From: Apostichopus japonicus
Taxonomy: Eukaryota; Echinodermata; Holothuroidea; Aspidochirotida; Stichopodidae
DNA: 64,000 bases
Reading direction: 5' to 3'
Assembly: GCF_037975245.1 (NCBI RefSeq)
Contig: NC_092568.1
Coordinates: 33,822,501-33,886,500 of the forward strand
This document shows, piece by piece, positions 37,801 to 44,800 of this stretch. A model generated the notes under the pieces. It was not told the origin of the DNA and did not search any database. It was given only the letters and a program-made list of their open reading frames with translations. A program made the translations under genes and the position numbers. Each line of letters begins with the position of its first letter. The first letter of the stretch is position 1.

Positions 37801-39621
37801 ACTGCCCAGGAGGCTTCTTCAATCTGATCTTCATTTTCTGTAATGTCATACACCACAACATCACATTCAGACAGATGTTCCAACATTTTTTCTTTTTCAG
37901 ATAGCTGTATGAGAGGAGAAAAAATTAATTCTTGCTTCTAAACCTTGCTTTTTTTTTATATAGATATAGAGCTATAAGCTATCTACAATGCAGAAATAAG
38001 AAATTTGCTTGCAGCTCTAAAAAATGTATATGAGATCTTAAAAAGCAGATAAAAAAACATTGATCTGGTGGCAAAAAGAAAGATAAGTTACTGAGGGGGT
38101 TACATACATTGTCTGCTGCATACAACCATATTAAAACAAAAGTAATGAGCAAAATGTTTGACAAAAGTGGTATTGAAGAAAGACTAGTTTAAACTACTTT
38201 ATTAAATTCTGATTGAGAAGTTACCTTTGATGGTCCTACCCACCAATGGTTAAAAACTCCACAATTTTGAAAATGTTAAAAAGGTAAAACATCATGTATA
38301 TACACACATACTTACATCAATTACTTCTTGAACCCAATCTGGTTTTCCTTTGGTTGCATCTTGAAGTGTACCAATGATTTTGTATGTGCCTTCCTTCGGA
38401 GGAATTCCATCACTTCGTACTGATGCTGCATCTTCTTCATCTTCTATTTCGTCCAGAGATGCTCCAACAATGCAATGAGACAGAAACTGACACAGAAAAA
38501 TAGACAAAAAACTTAACATACTATCTATACAAGGCCTTCAAAATGTCTTGATAGAATTTTGCTTGACAATCATTTCTGAAGAGTGATAAAGAGAGCAGTG
38601 TCAGTCTCACACTTGTTGTAAATGTGTTACTGTAAAGCAGAGTAGTATGGTAGGTCCCAAATTCAGTGAACTGTCAGGAAACACAATTTTCCATATCAAT
38701 TGAACACCAATTGGATGATTACATGCCGCTTTTCCCCACCAGGAAGGTTTGTTAATGTTCAACATATTGTAATGTATCGTATTCCCTCATTTGTTGCACT
38801 GTATTGTTCATATGTTAATATGTAGGTGCACCAATGAATATTGTGGTTGCCTGGTTTGATAGTTATTTCTCAAATTGTATCTTTTTCAATACATTAAGTC
38901 AAATTTTGACCTATTTTTCAAACACAATTTTAATCTGCAGAGCCTTAATGAAAATGGCTTACATTGCTAGGCCTACATATAGAAACATGGAATTATTCAC
39001 TTTGTTTTATGAATATGAGGCACTTTCAAGTTTCATGTATTATTTCACCCATTTATGTATAGTTTAGTTCAACACATGAGTCATGACTCACAACCTTTAG
39101 TTTAGACATACTGCCAAAGTTATTCTTTTGGAAATTGGAGCAATTGCAGGATAGCCTACCCCACAACTCACACATACAGGGCTTTTTCAGAACGACAATA
39201 TGCTACAGTACATTGCTTACTAACTATAGCCTAGCCCTTACTCCTTAGTATAACTATATCAAGTATATGGCTTTCCAGTCATAATTGTTGAGAGTCAAGG
39301 GTTCTGGGAAAGCCTATTCTGCAATTCAGCTATTCTTCCTATCTCTGTTGGAATCGGATGAAACCATAGATGAAATTACGTGGCCTAGTTAAAGGATACA
39401 ACTAAACTAGCCTACGTTTTTTTTTCTAACTTAACCTTAACTACGTCCAAGTCTACAGTAACACTGAAGTTGTCTAACTTAGGCTATCATTATTAACATT
39501 TTACGTTTAATCAAGGTGAGGTTACCTTAGAAATTGATTTTCCTGAGTAGCTGTCTACGTGGTTTATAAATATACGCTTATTAGTTGCAAGTCCTTGCGA
39601 TTCAGACTCTTCTTCCGTCAT
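16887..39621 (-). CDS. AK7: adenylate kinase 7
   Basis: AK7 is a ciliary/axonemal adenylate kinase (2 ADP = ATP + AMP) needed for motile cilia. Sixteen exons join in frame: 39526-39621, 38316-38486, 37796-37904, 37254-37348, 36483-36593, 35692-35775, 34326-34414, 33308-33398, 32339-32416, 31231-31380, 23280-23408, 22646-22757, 21602-21730, 20764-21027, 19795-20015, 16887-17057. The product is 699 aa (human about 723). Residues 16-330 form the NAD-binding-like Rossmann region ([32 protein letters not shown]). Residues 365-373, GPPASGKSS, are the P-loop. FILDGYPKT near 464-472 and a second kinase part with [14 protein letters not shown] follow. A Glu/Lys-rich coiled coil spans 600-650 and the C-terminus has a DPY-30 motif ([14 protein letters not shown]). 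All key elements are intact. The start is the ATG giving the conserved N-terminus. AATAAA overlaps the stop codon. Intron 10 carries a BEL/Pao element and intron 15 a minisatellite. Confidence 0.96.
17505..19800. repeat. 37-bp minisatellite filling AK7 intron 15, unit contains the splice donor
   Basis: About 60 copies of a 37-bp unit. On the plus strand it reads as TTACTGTTATTTCAGACACC followed by CACCCATTCTTTCATCG. On the AK7 strand each unit ends AAAGAATGG|GTGGGT, which is exactly the exon 15 end plus donor; the array runs directly into exon 15 at 19795. Variant units (TTTTTTCAGCCACCCACACA, CTGCTAGTTCAGAC, CACCCACCCACCC) recur in the same order near 17810, 18222, 18444 and 18854, showing higher-order duplication. 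Long frames across it are artefacts. Confidence 0.95.
22290..22645. repeat. degenerate tandem repeat beside AK7 exon 12
   Basis: Two kinds of unit alternate: a purine-rich TTTTACAGAGGAGGAGGGGTTC block and a block ending GTGGTCTTCAATG...TGATTCCATT. The second block occurs near 22338 and 22458 and, more diverged, at 22620-22660, where it overlaps the exon 12 donor. Confidence 0.6.
23947..23951. repeat. target site duplication AGAGT (left)
   Basis: AGAGT lies directly before the 5' LTR and again directly after the 3' LTR at 30835-30839. A 5-bp duplication is normal for LTR retrotransposon integration. Confidence 0.9.
23952..24202 (+). repeat. 5' LTR
   Basis: 251 bp, from TGTAGTTTTCAAATAGAC to CCCTATAACA. 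It contains GAGCCGAATAAAAG and AAGAATAAAG near 24150-24170, possible poly(A) signals, as expected near an R region. A short stretch from 24035 carries ten A residues versus nine in the other copy; no other difference was found by eye. Confidence 0.92.
24444..24473 (+). CDS. short upstream ORF in the retrotransposon leader (9 codons)
   Basis: ATG at 24444 opens a nine-codon frame that ends TAA at 24471-24473, eleven bases before the gag-pol ATG at 24484. It is in a different frame from gag-pol. Such a small uORF could lower or reset initiation at the polyprotein; this is inference only. Confidence 0.25.
   Translation: MELCGIWPE
24484..30411 (+). CDS. BEL/Pao gag-pol polyprotein, 1,975 aa, intact
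   Basis: One uninterrupted frame from ATG 24484 to TAA 30409-30411; the frame is open upstream to 24433 but has no ATG there. In order: a charged coiled-coil region (residues 50-160); a DUF1759-type gag domain (near 270-450); three zinc-binding clusters (CX2CX5HX4C at 527, CX2CX4HX4C at 562, CX2CX3HX4H near 589); a Pao-type aspartic protease with D660-N-G instead of the usual D-S/T-G; reverse transcriptase with YVDD at 1087; RNase H with Asp 1269 and Glu 1313; an HHCC integrase zinc finger (near 1605-1645); an integrase core with D1679, D1741 and E1791; and a C-terminal DUF5641 region ([15 protein letters not shown]). There are no frameshifts or stops, as in most BEL elements, where gag and pol share one frame. 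All catalytic residues other than the protease variant look normal. Confidence 0.95.
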   Translation: MADNSGKEQATLPDIGAGETSIMDSINPEDSVSLVNIVNNPDKLKGHTDSEVSVKTTVSVLLYRTKQKEIEIAARAAALKETKKLEERKRNLQVEYELQEAQDEIRHAQEKAERVKQRKQMEEKKLQLETEQQEIDMMAELEAAKAMSRLLQLHERPESDVSAKLTKEVVKSIELKSFQYLPKSDDEAKKHSEGENTRINPNAKKFVSRQNITVPDKPNDSGKYLSPNNGNEHAQYNQTKPTYAGVCYGQPLPDITTKPDDTVNTGISMATLLNKIVDHQRESALPSPRLDPFDGSDLLSFTPFIRNFQHVVEDKTQNPARRLELLLRFTEGEAHDLIKECTAIEPPASGYERAKWLLQRNFGQPQVLAAAYKSKAESWDHIAVGDKIALRKYAIFLINCCNVQQGNPEMDSMNGYEFLRILAQKLPTALQQQWINQMGRFRDVEMRSPTLQDFEQFVGQHSRNENDPRIAGLGYQNKMKDWKTPQKYSKVVTSKRAFAATVKTNEDDKAFKGKNEKMENKAKISPCLYCGPNTYHTLLDCRKFGSLDLQAKSDVCMKKGLCFGCLNPGHLKRNCPNPEWAKCEKCSKSHPTILHDPAREKKSSDERVTQTVTTGCAGVQNVRPQGNKNKKVTGTLMAITPVLIKPKTSDRCIATYAFVDNGCGAVFVDEFLKDSLKVNTRRTKILIKTLNLQQVQTTDVIVGDLQVGNINGTSFIDLHSVYVKDSIPATMDDAPTQNDIDAWDHLSHIKLPSMDGHNSIPHVTLMIGSNVPGVSMPLEIASAEIGDPYAIKTPIGWLVYGLEGKWMDQPEVNVNFCRVDNGIVQNGTDNLEQQLQSFINMDFTERLSDQKIAMSVEDKRFMTMMEESVTKVHGHYETVLPLRDRAVKMPNNKVQADMFGLRLQRKLKTNEKLASEYTEFMENLEKKGYAEKVPDQDVDRNDGNVWYIPHHAVYHPKKPDKIRVVFNCPIQYKGVSLNEQLLSGPDLTNRLYGVLMRWRQENVAIMADIEAMFYQVRVRKDDCDLLRYLWWPEGNFDGGMKEYRMLVHLFGAVSSPSCANFALKRTASDNQHRFQDKVIESVINDFYVDDFLKSVATDEEGIQIYRDLKEIMASGGFKLVKWVSNSKRLLESIPEDDRAKELKGLDLENDELPKERALGVQWCVERDQLEFNITKVNEKATRRNILSVMSAVYDPIGYASPFLLQAKKILQSLCRLKVDWDSDIPDDQRNEWGKWLKELPILERLKIPRCLKPKEFGKVVNIQMHYFADASQEGYGTATYMRYTNDRKEIHCAFLTGKARVAPLKPHTIVKMELTAATSAVKQDAQLKQELTVNIDETVFWTDSQTVLKYIRSEKARHPVFVANRIAIIHDGSDVHQWRYVPSKLNPADHASRGLSADDLLTKEDWLNGPEFLHQTEDFWPCEDDSNDADSDRECEKEVSVSAVTMTDENQKNPVEKLLEYHSEWNKLKRSVAWWLRLKTILLQRIKRHNPNQCSQGITSDEMESAEKAIIKFIQRQSFPEEIGVLQKTKTAEMNIKDPCGTVKQASDKGNRCLRQKGRLTDLDPELHDEIMRVGGRLRKASIPLNAKHQMILPKDHHVSKLIIRHIHQLVGHQGRNHVLAELRQKYWIIHAGSMIRSLLKRCIQCRKYLARTGKQKMADLPAYRLRPDEGVFSRTGVDYFGPFEIKQGRTLKKRYGVMFTCLSSRAVHIEVAHSLDTNSCIGALRRFMARRGHVQELYSDNGTNFVGANKELKSALQELDENQINRFASNHGLKWKFNPPAASHFGGVWERQIRTVRKVLSGILSEQYLRTTQSDEQLHTFLCEVEAIINSRPLTKVSDNPNDLDVITPNHLLLLKAPVDMPLGKFDEKDVYARRRWRQMQYLADLFWKRWTKEYLPTLQRRQKWLQPERCTEVGDVVMIVDDQSPRNSWLMGVVIEAYKDKGGLVRSAKIKTKTATLVRPVVKLCLLLEGETT
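30585..30834 (+). repeat. 3' LTR
   Basis: 250 bp and identical by eye to the 5' LTR apart from one A fewer in a homopolymer. It is preceded by GACTGGGGCCGGAA, a purine-rich stretch that could serve as the polypurine tract. Confidence 0.92.
30835..30839. repeat. target site duplication AGAGT (right)
   Basis: Matches the AGAGT at 23947-23951 exactly and abuts the terminal CA of the 3' LTR. Confidence 0.9.
32935..33185 (+). pseudogene. non-LTR reverse transcriptase fragment (LINE), frameshifted
   Basis: One frame reads like the VPQGSILGPLLF block of Jockey/CR1/L2-type reverse transcriptases, with a substituted residue at the glutamine. After a frameshift near 32985 the next frame continues with YINDI-like residues, an FADD-like catalytic box altered to FDDD, and [14 protein letters not shown]. 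Only about 80 codons remain. It lies in AK7 intron 8, opposite to the gene, and is dead. Confidence 0.75.
33657..33830. repeat. dispersed repeat related to 6857-7050
   Basis: Lies in AK7 intron 7. It shares several blocks in order with the copy near 6857 (see that entry). A frame of 89 codons across it has no match I recognise. Confidence 0.5.
34950..35142 (+). repeat. possible LINE 3' end with TTATC tail
   Basis: A T-rich stretch ends in GGGTTTAATAAAGTTGATC followed by repeated TTATC. Poly(A)-like signals followed by a short tandem tail are usual at the 3' end of several non-LTR families. It sits directly beside the hAT-type MITE. Confidence 0.35.
35151..35569. mobile_element. hAT-type MITE, 419 bp
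   Basis: Terminal inverted repeats CAGGGTTGTCCAACCT and AGGTTGGACAACCCTG with a perfect 8-bp target duplication TTATATGT at 35143-35150 and 35570-35577. The CAGGG start, the following TACGGCCCGCGGGCC and the 8-bp duplication are diagnostic of hAT. Inside is a GC-rich sub-repeat (CCGCAGGGTTGCGTCCGGCC twice). It lies in AK7 intron 6, about 120 bp from the exon 6 donor. Confidence 0.92.
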
Positions 39622-40028
39622 TTTCTATTGATGTTCTGCACTCTACGTTTTCTTCAAATTTCTAGATCGGGGCAGTCAGACATCAACTACCAATATTTTC
39701 CGCGATCAAACTCCGCTGTGCATGCATCGATTCCGATCAGATGTGCATGATAAAAGCGCTTGATAGATCCGTTGCTAAGGGGAAAGGTCACCATGCATAT
39801 TTTTTTTACCACCGACTTGAAGCTAGTAGGGGTATTGTTAGCATAGAATTCGATTTCACTACAACTCATACGTCGACCTCGGGGCCTGGCCTGGACTGAA
39901 GCAGTAAAAGAGGAAGTCACAAAGCATTTGTTTTATCATTTAATGTTCACCTCATAATACTACGATTAGACGTAGCCATCAGCAAATATAAACCAGTTTA
40001 GCCTCTTTGCGTCTTGTTGGACTCGGAG
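39622..40028. promoter_or_regulatory. divergent promoter region of AK7 and HHAT
   Basis: AK7 starts at 39621 on the minus strand. A strong donor, CGGAG|GTAAGA, at 40028/40029 on the plus strand is a good candidate for the end of a non-coding first exon of HHAT, whose first coding exon begins at an acceptor (TTTACTAG) at 41799. That leaves less than about 400 bp for both transcription starts. No TATA box is evident. The HHAT 5' exon is inferred. Confidence 0.45.
39771..39785 (+). promoter_or_regulatory. possible RFX X-box upstream of AK7
   Basis: GTTGCTAAGGGGAAA, 150 bp before the AK7 start codon, resembles the imperfect palindrome bound by RFX factors (GTTGCC-AT-RGNAAC), with a good left half and a weaker right half. 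Ciliary genes often carry an X-box within 200 bp of the start. The match is approximate. Confidence 0.35.
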
Positions 40029-40347
40029 GTAAGAACATAATGCAGTGTAACTAGTTGACACCACAGAAATTTGTGTGCTTGACAAAAATGAACCGATAGT
40101 GATACTTGATACTGATACACGTTGACCAAGCTACGTGAATGACACTGTAGGCCTGAGTTAGGTTAACAAATACCAGTTTTGCGAAATAATAACATATGAA
40201 AACAATTCCTTCCACGTTCCTTCCACGAGTTGCACAAAGATCCATAGAAGGATAACATTCAGTGATTACATGGCCACAGTAGTGGCACAAGTTCCACAAG
40301 GCCCTCAAACAGGAAACAAAAGTTGCCGAGCTTGTTTAAATTTAATT

Positions 40348-40433
40348 TATGTATGTATGTATGTATGTATGTATGTATGTATGTATGTATGTATGTATGT
40401 ATGTATGTATGTATGTATGTATGTATGTATGTC
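40348..40433. repeat. (ATGT)n microsatellite
   Basis: An uninterrupted run of the tetranucleotide ATGT of about 21 copies, within the presumed HHAT 5' UTR intron. It creates meaningless open frames on both strands. Confidence 0.95.
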
Positions 40434-40445
40434 ACTATGTATTTC

Positions 40446-40660
40446 TTTAGATCCTCCTGCAAGCAGGAACTCTTGAAGAAGCCTCAGGGGCTTATCAAAG
40501 CCGCAAGCTGTACCGAAGTCAGTCTCTTAAATTCATATTTAACGTCCATGATGATGAATTATCAATCGTCAACAACTCTTTAACTGGACGACATACTGTA
40601 CCGTTATTCTTGGAGTGACTCGAACCGGGGACCAGTCACCAGTTATGATTGGAAAGGATG
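40446..40660 (-). mobile_element. truncated copy of the tRNA-derived SINE
   Basis: Matches the SINE at 50956-51190 from TAGATCCTCCTG through CAAAGCCGCAAGCTG, AACTCTTTAACTGGACGACA and the B-box region GAGTGACTCGAACC. Part of the tRNA-like head (the A-box end on the right) is missing or diverged. Confidence 0.75.
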
Positions 40661-40942
40661 CATGACTAATTAAAACTTAGAGTTACTATAATTGAACTTA
40701 GAAGCTTGCCCTTATGGGCGTTCGTATTCAGAGCCTTTCACAAACTTCTCATATCACATTTAAACCAAGAAATTGCCTATTTCCTTTCTGTGATCGAATT
40801 GGAAGTATCACAACAAATTCAACAACAAATCTATGATCAGTTGGTCCCCAAAAGAAGCATAATTTTTTCTTCAATTCAATGAGATTTTGATGGGAGTTAT
40901 CATGATTTTTCCTTCTATTAGTATCAGGTGACCCTGTGTGAA

Positions 40943-41643
40943 TATGGAACGCGAAAAGGACCACAACATATGATGATGTTAATAATGATCTAATTTTATA
41001 CGATCATGTACTGAAAACTTACGATCATGTACTAGAAATACACGATCATGTACTAAAAATTTACGATCATGTACCAAACATATACGATCATGTACTAAAT
41101 GTATCATGTTCTAAACATATACGATCATGTACTACAAACGTACGATGTACATTAAAACAAATCGATCATGTACTAATTTAATGAATATTCAGTGTAAACT
41201 CATAAAGAACCACTAGGGGCGGGGCTTCGGTATCAACTTTGATATTCCTATATTCCTTATATATGGATATTCATACGCGTATTCAAACGACAATAATGGA
41301 TATCCATACGCCACTTTTTTGTAACTTGCGCTTTTTCATCATCATCACAAGTTTTCAGTACATGATCGAATATGTTTTGATGTACATCTTACGTTTTTAG
41401 TACATCATCCTATATGTTTTGATGTACATCTTAGTTTTTTAGTACATCATCCTATATGTTTTGATGTACATCTTAGTTTTTTAGTACATCATCCTATATG
41501 TTTTGATGTACATCTTAGTTTTTTAGTACATCATCGTATATGTTTAGTACATCATCGTAAGTTTTTCAGTACCTGTACATGAACATATAAAATTAGATCA
41601 TCATTAACATCATCATATGTTGTGGTCCTTTTCGCGTTCCATA
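40943..41643. mobile_element. 701-bp foldback transposon with long terminal inverted repeats
   Basis: The termini are inverted copies of nearly 60 bp, starting TATGGAACGCGAAAAGGACC, with one small length difference. They are flanked by a 6-bp target duplication TGTGAA at 40937-40942 and 41644-41649. Subterminal arrays carry ACGATCATGTACT on the left and its near complement AGTACATCATCCTATATG on the right. The unique centre (about 41180-41340) has a GC-box-like GGGGCGGGGC. No open frame exists. It lies only 155 bp before the HHAT first coding exon acceptor. Confidence 0.88.
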
Positions 41644-41821
41644 TGTGAACACTGTACATGTTACTGTTATGTGTGGAATGCTTCATTCAGGGACCTACAG
41701 TAGTCTAGGCCTAGTTTCTCTTTTTAACTTTTTTCTTCCTATTTTTCACATGCATTTATGCATTCAACTGCCACATGTCAACTTTGTCTATTTACTAGGC
41801 AATTGGCGACCAGTCAGAATA

Positions 41822-44800
41822 ATGGATAAACCACCAACGATCAATAGTGAAGAAAGTGAAGAGGTGACGCCAACTGAAGAAAGCAACGGAAAGCCTCATC
41901 ACAAACAAAGAATATTTGATGACTTTTATGATACCATACCAAGGCTAGAAATATTAGGATATGGCATCTTCCTGATTTGTTACTATTGCACTATTATATA
42001 TAAATTCTGCAAATTATCAAAGAGTAAGTTATTGTGCTCACAGTCTCCCTTTTAAAGGGTGTGAAGACTCGCGCAAAAATAAACATCTAATGCCGGTAAT
42101 TTGACCTAGTTTCGAATGAGGTGTAACAGAAGTGTTAAACACCACCATCGATCCCAGAAAATACACACACAGCTTGCTACCGTCGGTAATTAGACACTAG
42201 TGTACAGTAAGTACATACAGCTGCGGTCAATACCCACAGCACAGTATACAAACGATACAGCGATGGACATCTCAGGTCCAGCTAAAGATAACAAGGTACA
42301 GTATCACGTTTCATTACTGTCTGCATTTTGTAGCGACACGAACAAAACGTCACTTGCAAGCAACAGAAAGTTAACTTTTTCAGATGGCCGCACACGGTTT
42401 GGGGCAAGTCTTCAGTGCCTTTAAAGGCATTGAAGACTCGCCCCAAACCGCATGTTAGCAAGCTTACAGACGGTTAGCAAGCTTTGTGTGTATTTTCTGG
42501 GATCGATGGTGGTGTCTTAATCTTCTGTTACACCTCATTCGAAACTACCTGTAGGTCAGATTACCGGCATTAGACGTTTCTTTTTGTGAGAGTCTTCACA
42601 CCCTTTAACCATAATTTAAGAACTTACCAAAAAAAAATGTATTGTAACATGGCAGCTATACATTGAAAAGCAACATTACTCATTTTAACATGCTAGTTCA
42701 TTCTCATACCATCATTATAGACGTTGTACAGCTACTGTACATTTCTGTCATTTATGATGTATTATTCTACAATTTACCAAAAAACATTCCGAAACAGTGT
42801 TCAAATCTAGAAGGTACCTGACTGCTCAGTTGATATCCCTGAAGTGTGTATCAACATGGAAAAGCTCTTGTTTCTGTCATGCTTTGTATTATTACTTTCC
42901 CATAATGTATACTGATGTGTTAATTTAAAGTAGCTCTTCACAATAATTCATGCTACTGTATATATCAGCATCAGCCTCCTTAAAATTCTGTTCCCAGGTT
43001 TCTATTTCAAAGGCTATTTTTCTTTCTTTTAAGCTTATTTTTCAGTAGCCAAAAAAAACATTCTTATGTATCTATTGCATACAGAAAATTATTCTTTGGC
43101 AATGTTTAAATCTTCTTCTCATTTTTTGTTTTCAGAGAGAGAGGCAAGTTTACTTGAATACAACTACATTCATGAAGGATGGAGCATGATAAACAGAGGA
43201 CAAGTACGTTGATTTGGTTATTTCTTAAAATTGCAGCATGCTCAGTATTCTTCGATCAACTCTTAACCAATTCACACAACTACTGTTTTCCACATACTGT
43301 TCACAAATAATTATCAAATGAAAAACAAATATATTTATGAAGTAGTGGGTTATCTGATTTTAAAGTTCAATTCTTTGAATTACTGCAATGTTGTACCTGG
43401 GAAAGAAATGGTATACGATACTTTCATACTGTATCTTATAAATAATTTATGGTTGATTATTGTCTGAAGTGCAAGAAGAAAATGCCAACATACACTACTT
43501 TTCAATGTGTTGTAATGTTTAAAACTATTAGTGCCACTTGACAGATAATAAGAAATAGTAGTAATAATTAAATAATATTATACTAAAAGGTTGCATTTTC
43601 CCCTTTAGCTCAATGTTCTCCAAAATAAGCCTAATGATCTCTAATTAATTTGTAGACCATATCTGCATCCTTTACTGCTTTCACATACAAATAGCTACTA
43701 CATCATTTTAATTAAACATGACAAAAGACTGTCCACCCCTAGTACACCCTTCCCCTTATTGTTCATTCAAATTTGTGGTTCAACACTTTGTTTAACCCTA
43801 GCTTTACTTTCTGTCAATGTCCATGAAATATTTTGTTTCTAAATATAAAATGACTCATCTTCAGTTTAGGAGGCTCTCGCCAGATTCTGTCGTATAAAAG
43901 TGAAAGGGTACACAAAGTTGAACTTTCCATTTCTTTATCAATTTTTCTTTGAGTTAAAATGAAATTTCCTTATTTGATAACCATCCCAAGGGTGAAATTT
44001 TATTAATATTTTTGTTATTGTTTTCATCTTGACAGGATTCTGACTTTGAGTGGGATTATTGGTTATCACAGCTCACAAGACCCTTTCTTGGTCTGTTAAT
44101 TTCTTACATATTACTATGTAGGGCAGTGGAATTCTTTATCCCAAAGGTACAGTTAAGTATGAGATGTTTGCTGTACAGAGACTGTGGTCTGAAATTTTCA
44201 ACAGAAATAAAATATTTTATAATTCTGATTGATGTTGGTTGATTTGAAATATTTAGTGCAACTTAAGTTTGTGCCATGCTTTATTATTCTATATCTGCTT
44301 TGGTTGGAATGTAATTATCTTAACATTTTGAGATCCTGCTTTCAGACAAATTTGATGATGATGCACCTACTGTATGTACTAAACTTTTCATTATAGGCTA
44401 CAATAGTCCTTTATATTCCTGTTGACTATTGTGTTGCTTCTGAGGTGTTGATGTAATGTTGTCCATGCCATAACAGATAGTCCAGCCAGGTTTAATAGAT
44501 GAACATGGAATGTTTGAGTGCAAACTATTCAAACACTAAGAGGGATATTGAAGTCCAACCTGCACTGATAATACTGTTTGTTATAGTGTATTAAATATTA
44601 AAATGACTCAAGTTATAGGTTCATGAATGTGATTTACATGTTGAAATATGTACATGTATACCAGTGCATGTTCTCATGCAAATCCCCCAAAATGAATTAT
44701 ATATATTTTCCTGTTTAAGGATCAAGGTTATATGAACCTGTTATAGACTTAAATCATCTTGCAATACCTTCCATTAAAACATTATCATGTCAGCCTGTAT

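Noticed and set aside
40259-40583. Open frames rich in Met-Tyr-Val-Cys
   Set aside because: They translate the (ATGT)n microsatellite.
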